Origin: Candidatus Rifleibacteriota bacterium
Lineage (GTDB): Bacteria; Riflebacteria; Ozemobacteria; Ozemobacterales; Ozemobacteraceae
DNA: 41,866 nucleotides
NCBI GenBank assembly: GCA_029564115.1
Contig: JAKQQP010000115.1
Coordinates: 1-41,866 of the forward strand
Reading direction: 5' to 3'
Under the pieces are notes generated by a model. It did not search any database. It was not told the origin of the DNA and saw only the letters and a list, made by a program, of their open reading frames with translations. Shown piece by piece: positions 17,546 through 27,102 of this stretch; within the stretch, counting starts at the first letter, position 1, and each line of letters begins with the position of its first letter. Position numbers and translations under genes: made by a program.

Positions 17546-19659
17546 AACAGGACGAACACGTCAGAACCCTCGAATTTCATGCCAGAATGGCAGAAAAGAC
17601 GGCAGAAACCAAAGACCTGCATCTGCTTGTCGAATCGATAATAGCTGACCTTGTTCAGTTCATGGACGCTGACTCCGCCTCGATAATGGTATTTGATAAA
17701 GAAGAAGGCTGCCTCAAGCTTTACGTTTCGGCACACCACCCCGGCCTGAAAAAAACTGCCAGACGAGGCCCGGTCGCCAGAGTTCCCGTCGATCACGGCA
17801 TTGCCGGGCAGGTATTCTCTTCGGGTCAGGCAATAGTGGTCGAAAGCACCGGTAAATCAGGGCAAAAACTCAATCTCAGCCGCACGAATGACGCCGGCTC
17901 TTTTCTCTCGGCTCCCCTCAAAGCTCAACAGCAGATCATTGGTGTCATGAACCTCAACAGGGCGGCGACCCGTCCACCGTTTTCCAATGACGACCTCGTC
18001 AGACTGAAGTCGGTAGATACCCTGATAGCCGGGCTCATCGACAAAGAAAACCTCATTGCCACCATCGAGGCCAGTCGCCACGAAATCGCAAGCTTATACA
18101 GTTTTTCGAGCATTCTGTCTGGCTCAGATGAGTTTGTCAGTCGCCTCATCGACTTTTTAACAAAAATGTCCGACGAGCTCGCTCTCGAAAGATCGGCGAT
18201 AATAAAGCTCAATGCCGGCTTCACCGAATCTGTTCTCTCGAACAGCGCCGGCAGCCACTTTGAAATTCTCGCCTCACACCACCTCAAAAATTCGCAGCTT
18301 GAACAGATGTTGAGTTCGGTTTCGGCGCGACTGCGCCTGCAGCTGCTCAAACCGCAGGCCTTTGCCGGCGACAGCAATGAGCCAGACGAGCCTCTGACGC
18401 TTTCTTTCGAAGAAAAGGGCATACCTCGCGAACTTTTCTGCATACCGCTCGTCGTTAACGGGCAACCTTCGCATCTGCTTCTCGTCAGCCGAAGGTATCT
18501 GGCCGAAGACATTCAGCAGGCCCGCCGGCACTATCGCTTTTTATACCTGATTTCGCAGAACCTGGCGATGGCGATCGAGCGCGAAGATATGCTCATACGC
18601 ATCAAAGAAGACCAGCAGATGCTTTATGACAAGGCCATGCACAACCGCATCTTCCTCGAAATCAGCAAAGATCTTACTTCGACGCTTGACCCCTACACGA
18701 TTTTGCAGAAGGCTTTCGTGCAGTTTCGCAAGGTAATATCTTTCGCCACCATCTCGATTCTGCTCTTCGACGACCTCGACAACACTTACCGTCTGATTGT
18801 CCAGCCCGGAGAACCAATTTCGGAGAAATTTCAAAATCGCCTGGCCCAGAGCATTTTCGATCTGTTCAGCGACTACCCTGCCGACCCGCAGCTCAACCGC
18901 GATAATTTCTACAAACCGGTGTTTTTCAACCCGCATACCCGCAGCAAAACGGCTGCTCCTGATTTTTTGCATTCTCTGCACCTGCCAATAATTATTTCTG
19001 ACAGGTTTCGCGGCATGATTCACCTGACCAGAACCGAAAACAAAGCATTCGACAATCAGGAACTCGACATAACTTCACAGTTTACCGGCATTTTCATCAC
19101 CAGTATCAAAAATGCCCTGATTCACAAACGAACCGAAAAGCTGGCGTTCACCGACCCTCTTACCGAGCTGTTCAACCACCGCTATTTCCAGGAAACGCTC
19201 AGCCACGAATTTATCAGAGCGCGCCGCTACGACAAGCCTCTGTCACTGATGCTCATCGATATCGACTTTTTTAAAAAATTCAACGACACCTATGGGCATC
19301 TGGTCGGTGACCAGGTATTGCGCCACGTCGCCGGCATCTTCAGAAACTCGGTGCGCGAGCAGATCGATACCGTTGCCAGGTATGGCGGCGAAGAGTTTGC
19401 CGTCATCCTGCCAGAAACCTCGATTGAAGGCGCCTGCCTGTTCGCTGAACGTATCAGAAGCAAAGTCGAACAATCACGCCTGCATAACGAGGGCGCCGAA
19501 TTATCCGTTACTCTTTCCATCGGTGTTTCATGCACATTGGTAACCAGATGCGAAAAAACTTCCGATCTAATTGAAGCTGCTGATCAGGCTCTTTATAAGG
19601 CCAAAGAAAGCGGCCGAAACCGGATTTTGCCCTTCGAAGAAAGTCACCTGAAAAAATGA
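17542..19659 (+). CDS. GAF-array diguanylate cyclase (GGDEF)
   Basis: A 705-residue cytosolic protein: GAF (about 12-160), a divergent GAF (180-345), a third GAF (365-530) and a GGDEF domain (about 535-700). The active-site signature is GGEEF at 615-619, preceded by TDPLTELFNHRYF and IDIDFFKKFNDTYGH, so c-di-GMP synthesis is expected. The usual inhibitory I-site RxxD is EQID (606-609), lacking the arginine. It is translationally coupled to the phosphatase gene before it and the HD-GYP gene after it, so synthesis and breakdown of c-di-GMP are encoded side by side and probably respond to small-molecule signals through the GAF domains. Confidence 0.92.
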   Translation: MKQDEHVRTLEFHARMAEKTAETKDLHLLVESIIADLVQFMDADSASIMVFDKEEGCLKLYVSAHHPGLKKTARRGPVARVPVDHGIAGQVFSSGQAIVVESTGKSGQKLNLSRTNDAGSFLSAPLKAQQQIIGVMNLNRAATRPPFSNDDLVRLKSVDTLIAGLIDKENLIATIEASRHEIASLYSFSSILSGSDEFVSRLIDFLTKMSDELALERSAIIKLNAGFTESVLSNSAGSHFEILASHHLKNSQLEQMLSSVSARLRLQLLKPQAFAGDSNEPDEPLTLSFEEKGIPRELFCIPLVVNGQPSHLLLVSRRYLAEDIQQARRHYRFLYLISQNLAMAIEREDMLIRIKEDQQMLYDKAMHNRIFLEISKDLTSTLDPYTILQKAFVQFRKVISFATISILLFDDLDNTYRLIVQPGEPISEKFQNRLAQSIFDLFSDYPADPQLNRDNFYKPVFFNPHTRSKTAAPDFLHSLHLPIIISDRFRGMIHLTRTENKAFDNQELDITSQFTGIFITSIKNALIHKRTEKLAFTDPLTELFNHRYFQETLSHEFIRARRYDKPLSLMLIDIDFFKKFNDTYGHLVGDQVLRHVAGIFRNSVREQIDTVARYGGEEFAVILPETSIEGACLFAERIRSKVEQSRLHNEGAELSVTLSIGVSCTLVTRCEKTSDLIEAADQALYKAKESGRNRILPFEESHLKK

Positions 19660-21854
19660 AAAAAACCGCCACCCGTAAATTAAACCCGACTGAGCAGACC
19701 TTTTCAAGGCTTTCAAGGCTGTCTGACATTTCTATGGCCCTTTCTTCGGGCATCGAACTCAACGAACTGCTCAAAAGTGTTGCTAAAACCGCCCGTGAAG
19801 CCTTGAACGCAGATGAAGTATACTTCATGCTCCTTGACCGTGAAGCTTTCGAACTGACTCTTTCTGCCTTCAGCGGCAGTCGCAGACAACGACCGGCACA
19901 GGTGCGCTGCCTCGACCGCCGTACTGTAATCAACTCGGAAGAAGAATTCGGTTTCGCCCCCTGTTCAACCGGAAACGACCCGGAGGTTGTCGACAACCCT
20001 TCAGGCGAGGCTCTGATGTTGCGCAGCGCCTTTTCAAGCCGGCAACGCCTGCTTTATTCGGGTGAAATGCACGACCCTCTTTTCAAAGATACACCTTTCG
20101 TTTCAGCCATGGTTATCCCGTTGATGACCAACACCCAGTGCGTCGGCGTGATGGTGGCCGGCAACACCGCTAAAAAAAGCCCCTTCAGCGTCAACGACCT
20201 TGAAGAAGCCACCGTTTTTGCCAACCTGGCCGCCATGAAAATCGAGCACAGCGGTCTGCTTCTCGAACGCGAGAACCGTATCCGCGAAATGGAAAAGCTC
20301 AATGTCCTTGCCAAGAGGTTTTCTTCAGTACAGACCCTTGAAGGGCTGATCGGGCTGTCGTTCGAATACCTGTCGCAGCTGATTCAGCACGATCTCGGCA
20401 TAGTCTCCCTTTACAAGGACGACGAAGAAACCCGCTACTTTGTCTCACGGCTGCCTCTGGCCCCTTCAAGCCTCGACGGCCTCACCGGGCATATCGATGA
20501 CATCAGCTTCAAGATCCGTGGCCGACCGGCACGCATAACCCGCTGTCAACAGCTGTTTCTGCCCGGTCAGAAGTCAATAAACATGGACAGAGTTTTCAGA
20601 CGCAGGGTTCAGTCATTCATGACCGTACCTCTGACCGTACAGGGCAAGAATATTGGCCTGATCAACCTCTCGGCCACGCGACAAAAAGCCTTCAATCGCG
20701 AGCATCTGCGCACTTTTACCACCCTTTCCAACCTGCTTGCCACCGCCATCGAGAATGTCAAAATCAGGCTCTATCTAGAGCGCCGCATCGACGAGATCTC
20801 AGTGTTGTTCGAAATTTCGCAGTCAATCACTTCGACTCTCGTGCTCGACGAAGTTCTTGATTCGATAGTTAACTTTTCGATGGAAATGATGAATGCCCTG
20901 CGCTGCGAGCTACGCCTGCTCGACATCAGCGGCGAACTCCTCGAAGTCAAAGCTTCTAGGGGTCTGTCGAAATCGTTTTTGTCTTCTACGGCCATCAAGG
21001 TCGGTGAAGGCATTATCGGCAGCTGTTTTTCGCAGCGTCTGCCCATTTCGGTCGTCGATGCCCGCAAAGACCCGCGCACCAAGTATACGACCCTCATCAA
21101 ACGCGAGAAACTTGCCGGTCTGCTGGCTGTGCCGATCATGCAGCGCGGGCGACCGATCGGCGTCATCACTGTTTACACCAGCAAACCCCGCGACTTCTCG
21201 CAGGACGAAATAGACCTTCTTTCGACTTTTGCTTCACAGGCGAGTATTGCCATCGAAAACGCCAAACTTTATGCCGAAATGAAGCGGCAGTATCTGTCGA
21301 TGGTCATGGCTCTGGCAGCGGCTATAGAAGCCAAAGATTCATATACCCACGGTCACAGCACCAAAGTTATGGAATACGCGGTAAAAATCGGCGAAGAGCT
21401 CGGTCTGAGTGAAGACGAAATTGAAACAGTGCGCTACGCCGGTCTGTTGCACGATATCGGCAAAATCGGCATCAAAGATGTAATTCTGACCAAAGAAGGG
21501 CACCTCACCGAAGAAGAGATAAACGAGCTGCATCGTCACCCTGAATACGGCGCCAACATTATGGAACGCGTCGAAATTCTCAAGGAAATCGCCCCACTGA
21601 CTCTTTATCATCATGAACGTTTCGACGGCAGCGGTTACCCACTCGGGCTCAAAGGCGACCAGATTCCTCTCGGCGCACGTATTCTCGCTGTCGCCGACAC
21701 TTATGATGCCATGATTGCCGACCGCCCCTACCGCAAGGCTTTTCCTTTCGACTTCGTGAAGCACGAAATGAAAAAGGCCGCCGGCAGCCAGCTTGACCCC
21801 GAAATAGTCAAAATTTTCTTTGAGATACTCAAACGCGAGGGCGTAGACAACTGA
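19656..21854 (+). CDS. GAF-array HD-GYP c-di-GMP phosphodiesterase
   Basis: A 732-residue cytosolic protein with three GAF domains (about 15-205, 210-370 and 375-545) and a C-terminal HD-GYP domain (about 550-725). Catalytic motifs are intact: the HGHSTKV histidine, HD at 599-600 in LLHDIGKIG, HPEYGANIM, the HHERFDGSGYP motif with GYP at 660-662, and ARILAVADTYDAM. It should hydrolyse c-di-GMP. It starts in an ATGA overlap with the diguanylate cyclase gene, giving an opposed enzyme pair in one transcript. Its GAF arrays resemble those of the two preceding proteins, consistent with duplication and exchange of output domains. Confidence 0.94.
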   Translation: MKKTATRKLNPTEQTFSRLSRLSDISMALSSGIELNELLKSVAKTAREALNADEVYFMLLDREAFELTLSAFSGSRRQRPAQVRCLDRRTVINSEEEFGFAPCSTGNDPEVVDNPSGEALMLRSAFSSRQRLLYSGEMHDPLFKDTPFVSAMVIPLMTNTQCVGVMVAGNTAKKSPFSVNDLEEATVFANLAAMKIEHSGLLLERENRIREMEKLNVLAKRFSSVQTLEGLIGLSFEYLSQLIQHDLGIVSLYKDDEETRYFVSRLPLAPSSLDGLTGHIDDISFKIRGRPARITRCQQLFLPGQKSINMDRVFRRRVQSFMTVPLTVQGKNIGLINLSATRQKAFNREHLRTFTTLSNLLATAIENVKIRLYLERRIDEISVLFEISQSITSTLVLDEVLDSIVNFSMEMMNALRCELRLLDISGELLEVKASRGLSKSFLSSTAIKVGEGIIGSCFSQRLPISVVDARKDPRTKYTTLIKREKLAGLLAVPIMQRGRPIGVITVYTSKPRDFSQDEIDLLSTFASQASIAIENAKLYAEMKRQYLSMVMALAAAIEAKDSYTHGHSTKVMEYAVKIGEELGLSEDEIETVRYAGLLHDIGKIGIKDVILTKEGHLTEEEINELHRHPEYGANIMERVEILKEIAPLTLYHHERFDGSGYPLGLKGDQIPLGARILAVADTYDAMIADRPYRKAFPFDFVKHEMKKAAGSQLDPEIVKIFFEILKREGVDN

Positions 21855-21863
21855 CCACCTGAA

Positions 21864-24485
21864 ATGAAATACAGCGCCAACGAACTGATAGCACTGCCGC
21901 ACAACGCCGATCTAGACCATCTCGGCGCCGTCAGATGTCTGCTGCTTCGTTACCCTGCCGCCAGAATTCTTCACCCGGTAAGGCTCAAGCAGAACGCCTG
22001 GGAATACGGCCGCCGACTCGACTGGTTCAAAACGGTGAAGTTCAACGACCTCGATTTTGCTGCGGTCAAAAAAATCTATCTGGCCGGCATCGGCCAGACC
22101 AGACAAAATCCTGAACTGATCGAAGAAATAGCTAGATATAACCCTGAAGTCACGCTTTTTTCGGATCGAACTGCCACCCTGCCGTTCGCCCATGCGACGA
22201 TTGCCTGCAGCAGCCTGAGTCTGACCGCTTTTCTCATGAACCAGCTGCATGATGAGGGTTTGCGCTTCAGCAACGAAGACCTGCAGCTGTTCAAACATGC
22301 GATTGTCGAAAAAACATGGGCGGGGCTTTCGGCAAAAATAAAACCTGCCGACAACCGCGCCTTCAATTTTTTGCAGCGTCAGTTCAGTCAGCCAGGCAGG
22401 ATTGCCAACAACATCGTTCTCGGCATGCGCGAAGGGCAAACCGGGCTTTATCACCACATGTTGAAGAACATCGAAGACATTCAACCCGGTTATTGGCCAA
22501 TCAGCCTCATCGCCGTCAAAACCACCGGTCAGGTTCAAGATATCGAGCCAGTAGTCGATGCCGTCTGGTCAGACGTTGCCCAGCCGGCAATACTCATATT
22601 GCTTTCTTCTGGCGGCTTTACCAGAGTCTGGGCCCGCAGTTCGCTCACTCAGATCGACTTTGCCGAAATCTTCAAAGATTTTCGCCCGAGCCGGGTGCGG
22701 CGCTGGGTCTATTTTCATTTTTCAGGCGAAACGCATGAACAAAACCGTGTTCACGTTCTAGATCACCTCAAGTATCAAATCAAACCTGACCTGTCGGCCG
22801 GCGACATAATGTCTGCCTCACCACAGTGCATCGACTGGCATTCTTCTATTCAAAGCGCTTTTGACATGATGCTGAAATTCAACATCATGTCTCTCATCGT
22901 GCTCAAAGACGACAGGTTCGCCGGGGTAGTCACCCGCCGCGATCTCGACCGGGCACTGCAGATGAATCTGCTTGCCGCCGAAATTGGCCCTTACGTGCCG
23001 ACCAACGCTCCCACAATCAGCCCCTCGACGCCAGTGCGGGTTCTAAAAAACCTCATGGTGCGCTACAACCTGACCCGGCTTACAGTTCTCGACAACGACA
23101 GAGTCGTCGGCATCATCACCACCCACGAACTGCTGCGCGCCCTGCCCGACTATCTGCCTCTGCCACCTGATTTTCTGCCGCTGGCTGAACAAACCGACCT
23201 GCCCGGAGCCGCCGAAGTTGAAGCTTTGTTCAAGAGAGTTTTCTCGCTGCGTATCTTTCATCTTCTCGGCAAAATAGGGCGGTTTGCCGAACAGAAGAAC
23301 GTTACAGTATTCGCAGTCGGAGGCTTTGTTCGCGATCTGCTGCTCGAACGGGCTAACTTCGATATCGACATTGTGGTCATCGGCGACGCCATGCCTTTTG
23401 CTGCGGCATTGAGCAACGAAATGGGCTGTGACCACAAAATTTTTGACCGCTTTCACACAGCCAGACTCTATCTCGAAGACCTCAAAATAGATTTCAGCTC
23501 GGCACGCATCGAACATTATTCAGACCCCGGCGCCCTGCCGCAAATCGAATTCAGCGGCCTGTCAAACGATCTTTATCGGCGTGATTTCACCATCAACGCT
23601 CTGGCACTGGCTCTCAACCCGGGGCATTTTCTCGAGCTCAAGGATTTTTTCGGTGGTTACCAGGATCTGCTCAACCGCCACATACGCATATTGCACTCTT
23701 TCAGCTTTCTTGAAGACCCTACCAGACTGTTCAGAGCAATCAGATTCGCCGGGCGCTTCAACTTCAGCTTCGAGGCCGACACTCGCCGGGCATTCGAGCT
23801 TGCCATCAGTCGAGAGGCCACTTCAAAGCTATCAATGAAACGCATCGGCGCCGAAATTTCGAAATGTCTGAACGAAGAAAGGCCACAACAGGTGGTCAGC
23901 GAGCTATTTTCAGAAGGGCTGCTGCAGTGTCTCAGCCCGGAACTGAACGACCCGTCGATTCTGCCCGGGCGTTTCAAGCTGATTCGCGGGCTGGTAAAAA
24001 GATTCAGCGTTCTCGGCGAAGAAATCGACAATGAAGCGATTTATTGGGCCGGTCTGCTTTCACTGCTTGAATCTGACCACGCTGTGAAGATACTTGACGC
24101 CATCGGCACTCCGCACAGCCGCCGCCAGAAAATTCTCGAAGCGCTGCAAGCCATGCAAACCATTCCCATGCAGCTCAATCGCCTCGATGAAACTGATCAC
24201 CCCGGGCTTTTCGCCATTCTTGAAGAACTCTGCCTCGAAACTCTGCTGGCTTTGATGGCTTATTCCCTCGACAAACGCAATGCCCGCAAGATTCTCTATT
24301 TCATTGGCAAACTACGCCACACCGGGCCGGCTGTTTCCGGCAAAGATCTGATCGAGGCCGGCATCAGACCAGGCCCGCACATGCGCCGCATATTCAGCCA
24401 TATCACCGCGCTGAAGCTCGCCGGCCAGCAACTCGACAAAGAGGAGGAAATCGCAATTGCCAGAAGGCTCTACGAGAATATATGA
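21864..24485 (+). CDS. DHH-like / CBS / tRNA nucleotidyltransferase (poly(A) polymerase family) fusion
   Basis: An 873-residue fusion. The N-terminus starts like a DHH phosphoesterase (PHNADLD at 12-18), but no DHH motif is visible further on. Two CBS repeats occupy about 314-435 (DIMSASPQCIDW; GVVTRRDL). The class II nucleotidyltransferase domain begins near 478, with GG at 486-487 in VGGFVRD, catalytic D500/D502 in FDIDIVV, RRDFTINALAL, and EDPTRLFRAIRFAGRF before the RNA-binding region. Fusions of this kind add A or CCA to tRNA 3' ends or polyadenylate RNA; the sequence alone does not tell which. The CBS pair suggests adenine-nucleotide sensing. It lies 9 nt after the HD-GYP gene without a clear ribosome site. 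Confidence 0.9.
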   Translation: MKYSANELIALPHNADLDHLGAVRCLLLRYPAARILHPVRLKQNAWEYGRRLDWFKTVKFNDLDFAAVKKIYLAGIGQTRQNPELIEEIARYNPEVTLFSDRTATLPFAHATIACSSLSLTAFLMNQLHDEGLRFSNEDLQLFKHAIVEKTWAGLSAKIKPADNRAFNFLQRQFSQPGRIANNIVLGMREGQTGLYHHMLKNIEDIQPGYWPISLIAVKTTGQVQDIEPVVDAVWSDVAQPAILILLSSGGFTRVWARSSLTQIDFAEIFKDFRPSRVRRWVYFHFSGETHEQNRVHVLDHLKYQIKPDLSAGDIMSASPQCIDWHSSIQSAFDMMLKFNIMSLIVLKDDRFAGVVTRRDLDRALQMNLLAAEIGPYVPTNAPTISPSTPVRVLKNLMVRYNLTRLTVLDNDRVVGIITTHELLRALPDYLPLPPDFLPLAEQTDLPGAAEVEALFKRVFSLRIFHLLGKIGRFAEQKNVTVFAVGGFVRDLLLERANFDIDIVVIGDAMPFAAALSNEMGCDHKIFDRFHTARLYLEDLKIDFSSARIEHYSDPGALPQIEFSGLSNDLYRRDFTINALALALNPGHFLELKDFFGGYQDLLNRHIRILHSFSFLEDPTRLFRAIRFAGRFNFSFEADTRRAFELAISREATSKLSMKRIGAEISKCLNEERPQQVVSELFSEGLLQCLSPELNDPSILPGRFKLIRGLVKRFSVLGEEIDNEAIYWAGLLSLLESDHAVKILDAIGTPHSRRQKILEALQAMQTIPMQLNRLDETDHPGLFAILEELCLETLLALMAYSLDKRNARKILYFIGKLRHTGPAVSGKDLIEAGIRPGPHMRRIFSHITALKLAGQQLDKEEEIAIARRLYENI

Positions 24486-25278
24486 ATTTCGCCCACCCCA
24501 GGGTATGCCCCCCGAGTCATTCGCGCGCCTGCTGCGTATCGGGTGCCTGATCGGCTTTCTACTGCTGGTCAGTTTTTTGATTCAGGGGGTTGGCACGCTC
24601 TTTTCATCGGCTTTCCATTTTTTTATACTGATCCCGGTCATTCTGCTGTCGCTGACTTTTCACGAATATGCCCACGCACGCATGGCCGACTTTCTTGGTG
24701 ACCCGACCCCGGCACGCATGGGCCGCCTGAGCCTGAACCCATTGCGGCACCTCGACTTTTTCGGGACTCTGCTGCTTTTCTTCACCAACTTCGGCTGGGC
24801 CAAGCCCGTTGTCGTCGACCCGTCAAACTTTCGTCTGCCGCAGCGGGCAATGCTTTCGGTAGCCCTCGCCGGCCCTCTGGCCAATTTCACCCTGGCTTTT
24901 GTCGCCGTATCTTTACAGAAAGGGCTGGTCATGCTGATAAAAAGCACAGCGCTGTCACCGCTTGCCGTCAGTCTGACTTATCAGATACTGCAGACAATGG
25001 TCGTCATCAATCTCAGTCTGGCTATGTTCAATCTGCTGCCGATTCCGCCACTCGATGGCTCACGAGTCGTCTCTTACTTTCTGCCCCAACGCTACCGCAC
25101 ACAATACCGGCAATTCGAACAGATGGCGCCGATGGTTCTGCTGCTGCTGTTCGCCCTCGGTGGCCTAAGCCTCATTCTGTCGCCGGCAATAAGCTTCGCC
25201 TATTCGGCCCTCGTCGGCTTTTTCGATAACCCCGGCCGAGATATCGACCTTTACCTGCGCTTGACTTTCAGCAGATAG
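24457..25278 (+). CDS. Site-2-protease family (M50) membrane metalloprotease
   Basis: A 273-residue membrane protein of the compact prokaryotic S2P type, without a PDZ domain. Several hydrophobic helices carry the HExxH zinc motif H69-E70-H73 (FHEYAHA), and the conserved aspartate is D200 in LLPIPPLDGSR. It should cut transmembrane peptides within the membrane; the substrate is unknown. The TTG start at 24457 is strongly supported by GAGGAGG eight nt upstream, giving a 29-nt overlap with the nucleotidyltransferase gene and coupled translation. Its stop is only 5 nt from the end of the convergent HD-domain gene, leaving no room for a hairpin terminator. Confidence 0.9.
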   Translation: MPEGSTRIYEFRPPQGMPPESFARLLRIGCLIGFLLLVSFLIQGVGTLFSSAFHFFILIPVILLSLTFHEYAHARMADFLGDPTPARMGRLSLNPLRHLDFFGTLLLFFTNFGWAKPVVVDPSNFRLPQRAMLSVALAGPLANFTLAFVAVSLQKGLVMLIKSTALSPLAVSLTYQILQTMVVINLSLAMFNLLPIPPLDGSRVVSYFLPQRYRTQYRQFEQMAPMVLLLLFALGGLSLILSPAISFAYSALVGFFDNPGRDIDLYLRLTFSR

Positions 25279-25283
25279 TCTGT

Positions 25284-25748
25284 TCAATTGCGGTCGTCGA
25301 AACGCTGAAAAAGACGCAAAATTTTGTCGTCAGGGTTAACGTCATGGTGGCGCAAAACCCGTCTGACCAGCTGCCGATTCTGGCGATGCCGCCACAACAG
25401 ACGTGCCCCGGCAATACAATGCCCGGTGTTGGCGAAGGCAAAAATTACCTTGGCAACTTTAAAAAACAACGACGGCCTGGTAACGACCTTGCCAATATCG
25501 TGCAACAGAGCCATTTCGAGCAGGCTGCACCGCTGTTCATCATCGAGATCGACAGCGCGGCTGATATCGTCGTAAACTCTTAATATATGAGCCTTTTCTG
25601 ACTTTTTCAGGCCATCGAGCTTCGCTGTCAGCACCGGGTCGATCTGAGCCGTTGCCTGCCGCCATTTATCAGGGTCGAACTTCGGCCAGAGCACTTGTTT
25701 GAATTGCCAGATACGGTATCTGGCGCGGGCCAGCATTCGTCTCAGCAT
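25284..25748 (-). CDS. Small HD-domain phosphohydrolase-like protein
   Basis: A 154-residue protein with an HD fold. H54 (EKAHILRV), the H83-D84 pair in LLHDIGK, H110 (NTGHCIAG) and H134/H135 (LRHHDV) are the likely metal ligands, so it should be an active HD hydrolase on a nucleotide or phosphoester substrate that cannot be named. The ATG at 25748 is taken because it lies 1 nt after the rarA stop and has AGGG 7 nt upstream; an upstream frame extension lies inside rarA. It is transcribed with rarA. Confidence 0.82.
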   Translation of the reverse strand: MLRRMLARARYRIWQFKQVLWPKFDPDKWRQATAQIDPVLTAKLDGLKKSEKAHILRVYDDISRAVDLDDEQRCSLLEMALLHDIGKVVTRPSLFFKVAKVIFAFANTGHCIAGARLLWRHRQNRQLVRRVLRHHDVNPDDKILRLFQRFDDRN

Positions 25749-25749
25749 A

Positions 25750-27102
25750 TCAGCCCTGTTTGAAACGATCAGGCCACAGCTTCTGCAGTCGCTCAGCCGT
25801 CTGTTTCTCGCGGCCATGATCGGTGGGCTGATAAAAATTTGCCGGCGTCATGCTGTCTGGAAAATAATTTTCTTTAACAAAACCACCACGGTAATCATGC
25901 GGGTATTTATATTCGCGACCGTAGCCGATTTCTTTCATCAAACCGGTCGGAGCATTGCGCAGATGATAAGGAACCGAAGGTTCCTGGCCGTTTCTGATAT
26001 TTTGCTTGACCAGTTTTTCGGCCTTGTAGAGCGCGTTGCTTTTGGGTGCCGCCGCCAGATAAACCGCCAGATGAGCAAGGAAAAGGTGAGCCTCGGGTGG
26101 ACCGACGAACTCGTATGCCTGAATTGCTGAGACGGCCAGAGTCAAAGCAAAAGGGTCAGCCATGCCCACATCTTCGGAAGCGAACCTGACCATGCGCCGC
26201 AGAATAAACTTGCAGTCTTCGCCGCCCTCGATCATGCGATAAAGCCAGTAAAGGCTGGCATCAGGGTCTGAACCCCGCATGGATTTATGCAAAGCTGAAA
26301 TCAGGTTGTAGTGTTCTTCGCCGCCCTTGTCGTAGCGCAGCATCTTGCTCTGAAAAGTTTCGGCAACGAGCTCTGGAGTAACCACCGGGCTGATCGAATC
26401 CTGTTGTCTGGCAACCTCACAGCAGGTTTCGAGAACGTTGAGAGCAATACGGGCATCGCCGGCCGCCATCATGGCGATACGCTGCAGACTCTGCTCGTCG
26501 ATCTGCACAACCGGGTTGCGTCGCAACTTTTCGTCGAGATCGAGAGCCCGCAGCAGTATTGTTAAAAGTGCTTCCGGGGTGACAGGCTTCAAAATCAGCA
26601 CCTGGCAACGCGATAACAGCGCCGAAACAACCTCGAAGCTGGGGTTTTCGGTGGTGGCACCGACAAAGATCACCAGCCCCGACTCTATATGCGGCAGCAG
26701 AGCATCCTGCTGAGCCTTGTTGAAACGATGAATTTCATCGACAAAAAGCATAGTCTTACGACCGCTCTGTCGGCGGGTAGCAAAAGCCTGTTCAAATGCT
26801 GCTTTTAAATCTTTAACCCCCGAGGTCACCGCAGAAAGCTGGATAAAATCAGCATCGGCGTGCCTGGCCATGACTCTGGCCAGTGTGGTTTTGCCACAAC
26901 CAGGAGGCCCCCAGAGAATTATCGAGCCGCTCAAGCCAGCCTGCATCAGCATTCTCAGAGGCCTGCCCCGCCCCAGAATGTGCTCCTGGCCCAGAATATC
27001 TTCGAGGGCTTCCGGGCGCATACGGTCGGCGAGAGGCTGGTATGGTTCAGCTACCTGCAGGTTGCCGCTTGCAAAAGAGAAAAGATCGTTATTCATCGTC
27101 AT
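25750..27102 (-). CDS. rarA: Replication-associated recombination protein A (MgsA/RarA AAA+ ATPase)
   Basis: A 450-residue AAA+ ATPase of full family length. Walker A is GPPGCGKTT (about 65-73), Walker B is LFVDEIHRF, sensor 1 is GATTENPSFE, and the C-terminal tetramerisation region contains RMVRFASEDVGMADP and the NYFPD/REYKYPHDY signature. RarA acts at stalled replication forks, related to the clamp loader and RuvB. It overlaps the end of the upstream secreted-protein gene by 14 nt. Two ATG codons (27102 and 27096) are both possible starts; a GAAGTG lies just upstream of the first. Confidence 0.94.
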   Translation of the reverse strand: MTMNNDLFSFASGNLQVAEPYQPLADRMRPEALEDILGQEHILGRGRPLRMLMQAGLSGSIILWGPPGCGKTTLARVMARHADADFIQLSAVTSGVKDLKAAFEQAFATRRQSGRKTMLFVDEIHRFNKAQQDALLPHIESGLVIFVGATTENPSFEVVSALLSRCQVLILKPVTPEALLTILLRALDLDEKLRRNPVVQIDEQSLQRIAMMAAGDARIALNVLETCCEVARQQDSISPVVTPELVAETFQSKMLRYDKGGEEHYNLISALHKSMRGSDPDASLYWLYRMIEGGEDCKFILRRMVRFASEDVGMADPFALTLAVSAIQAYEFVGPPEAHLFLAHLAVYLAAAPKSNALYKAEKLVKQNIRNGQEPSVPYHLRNAPTGLMKEIGYGREYKYPHDYRGGFVKENYFPDSMTPANFYQPTDHGREKQTAERLQKLWPDRFKQG

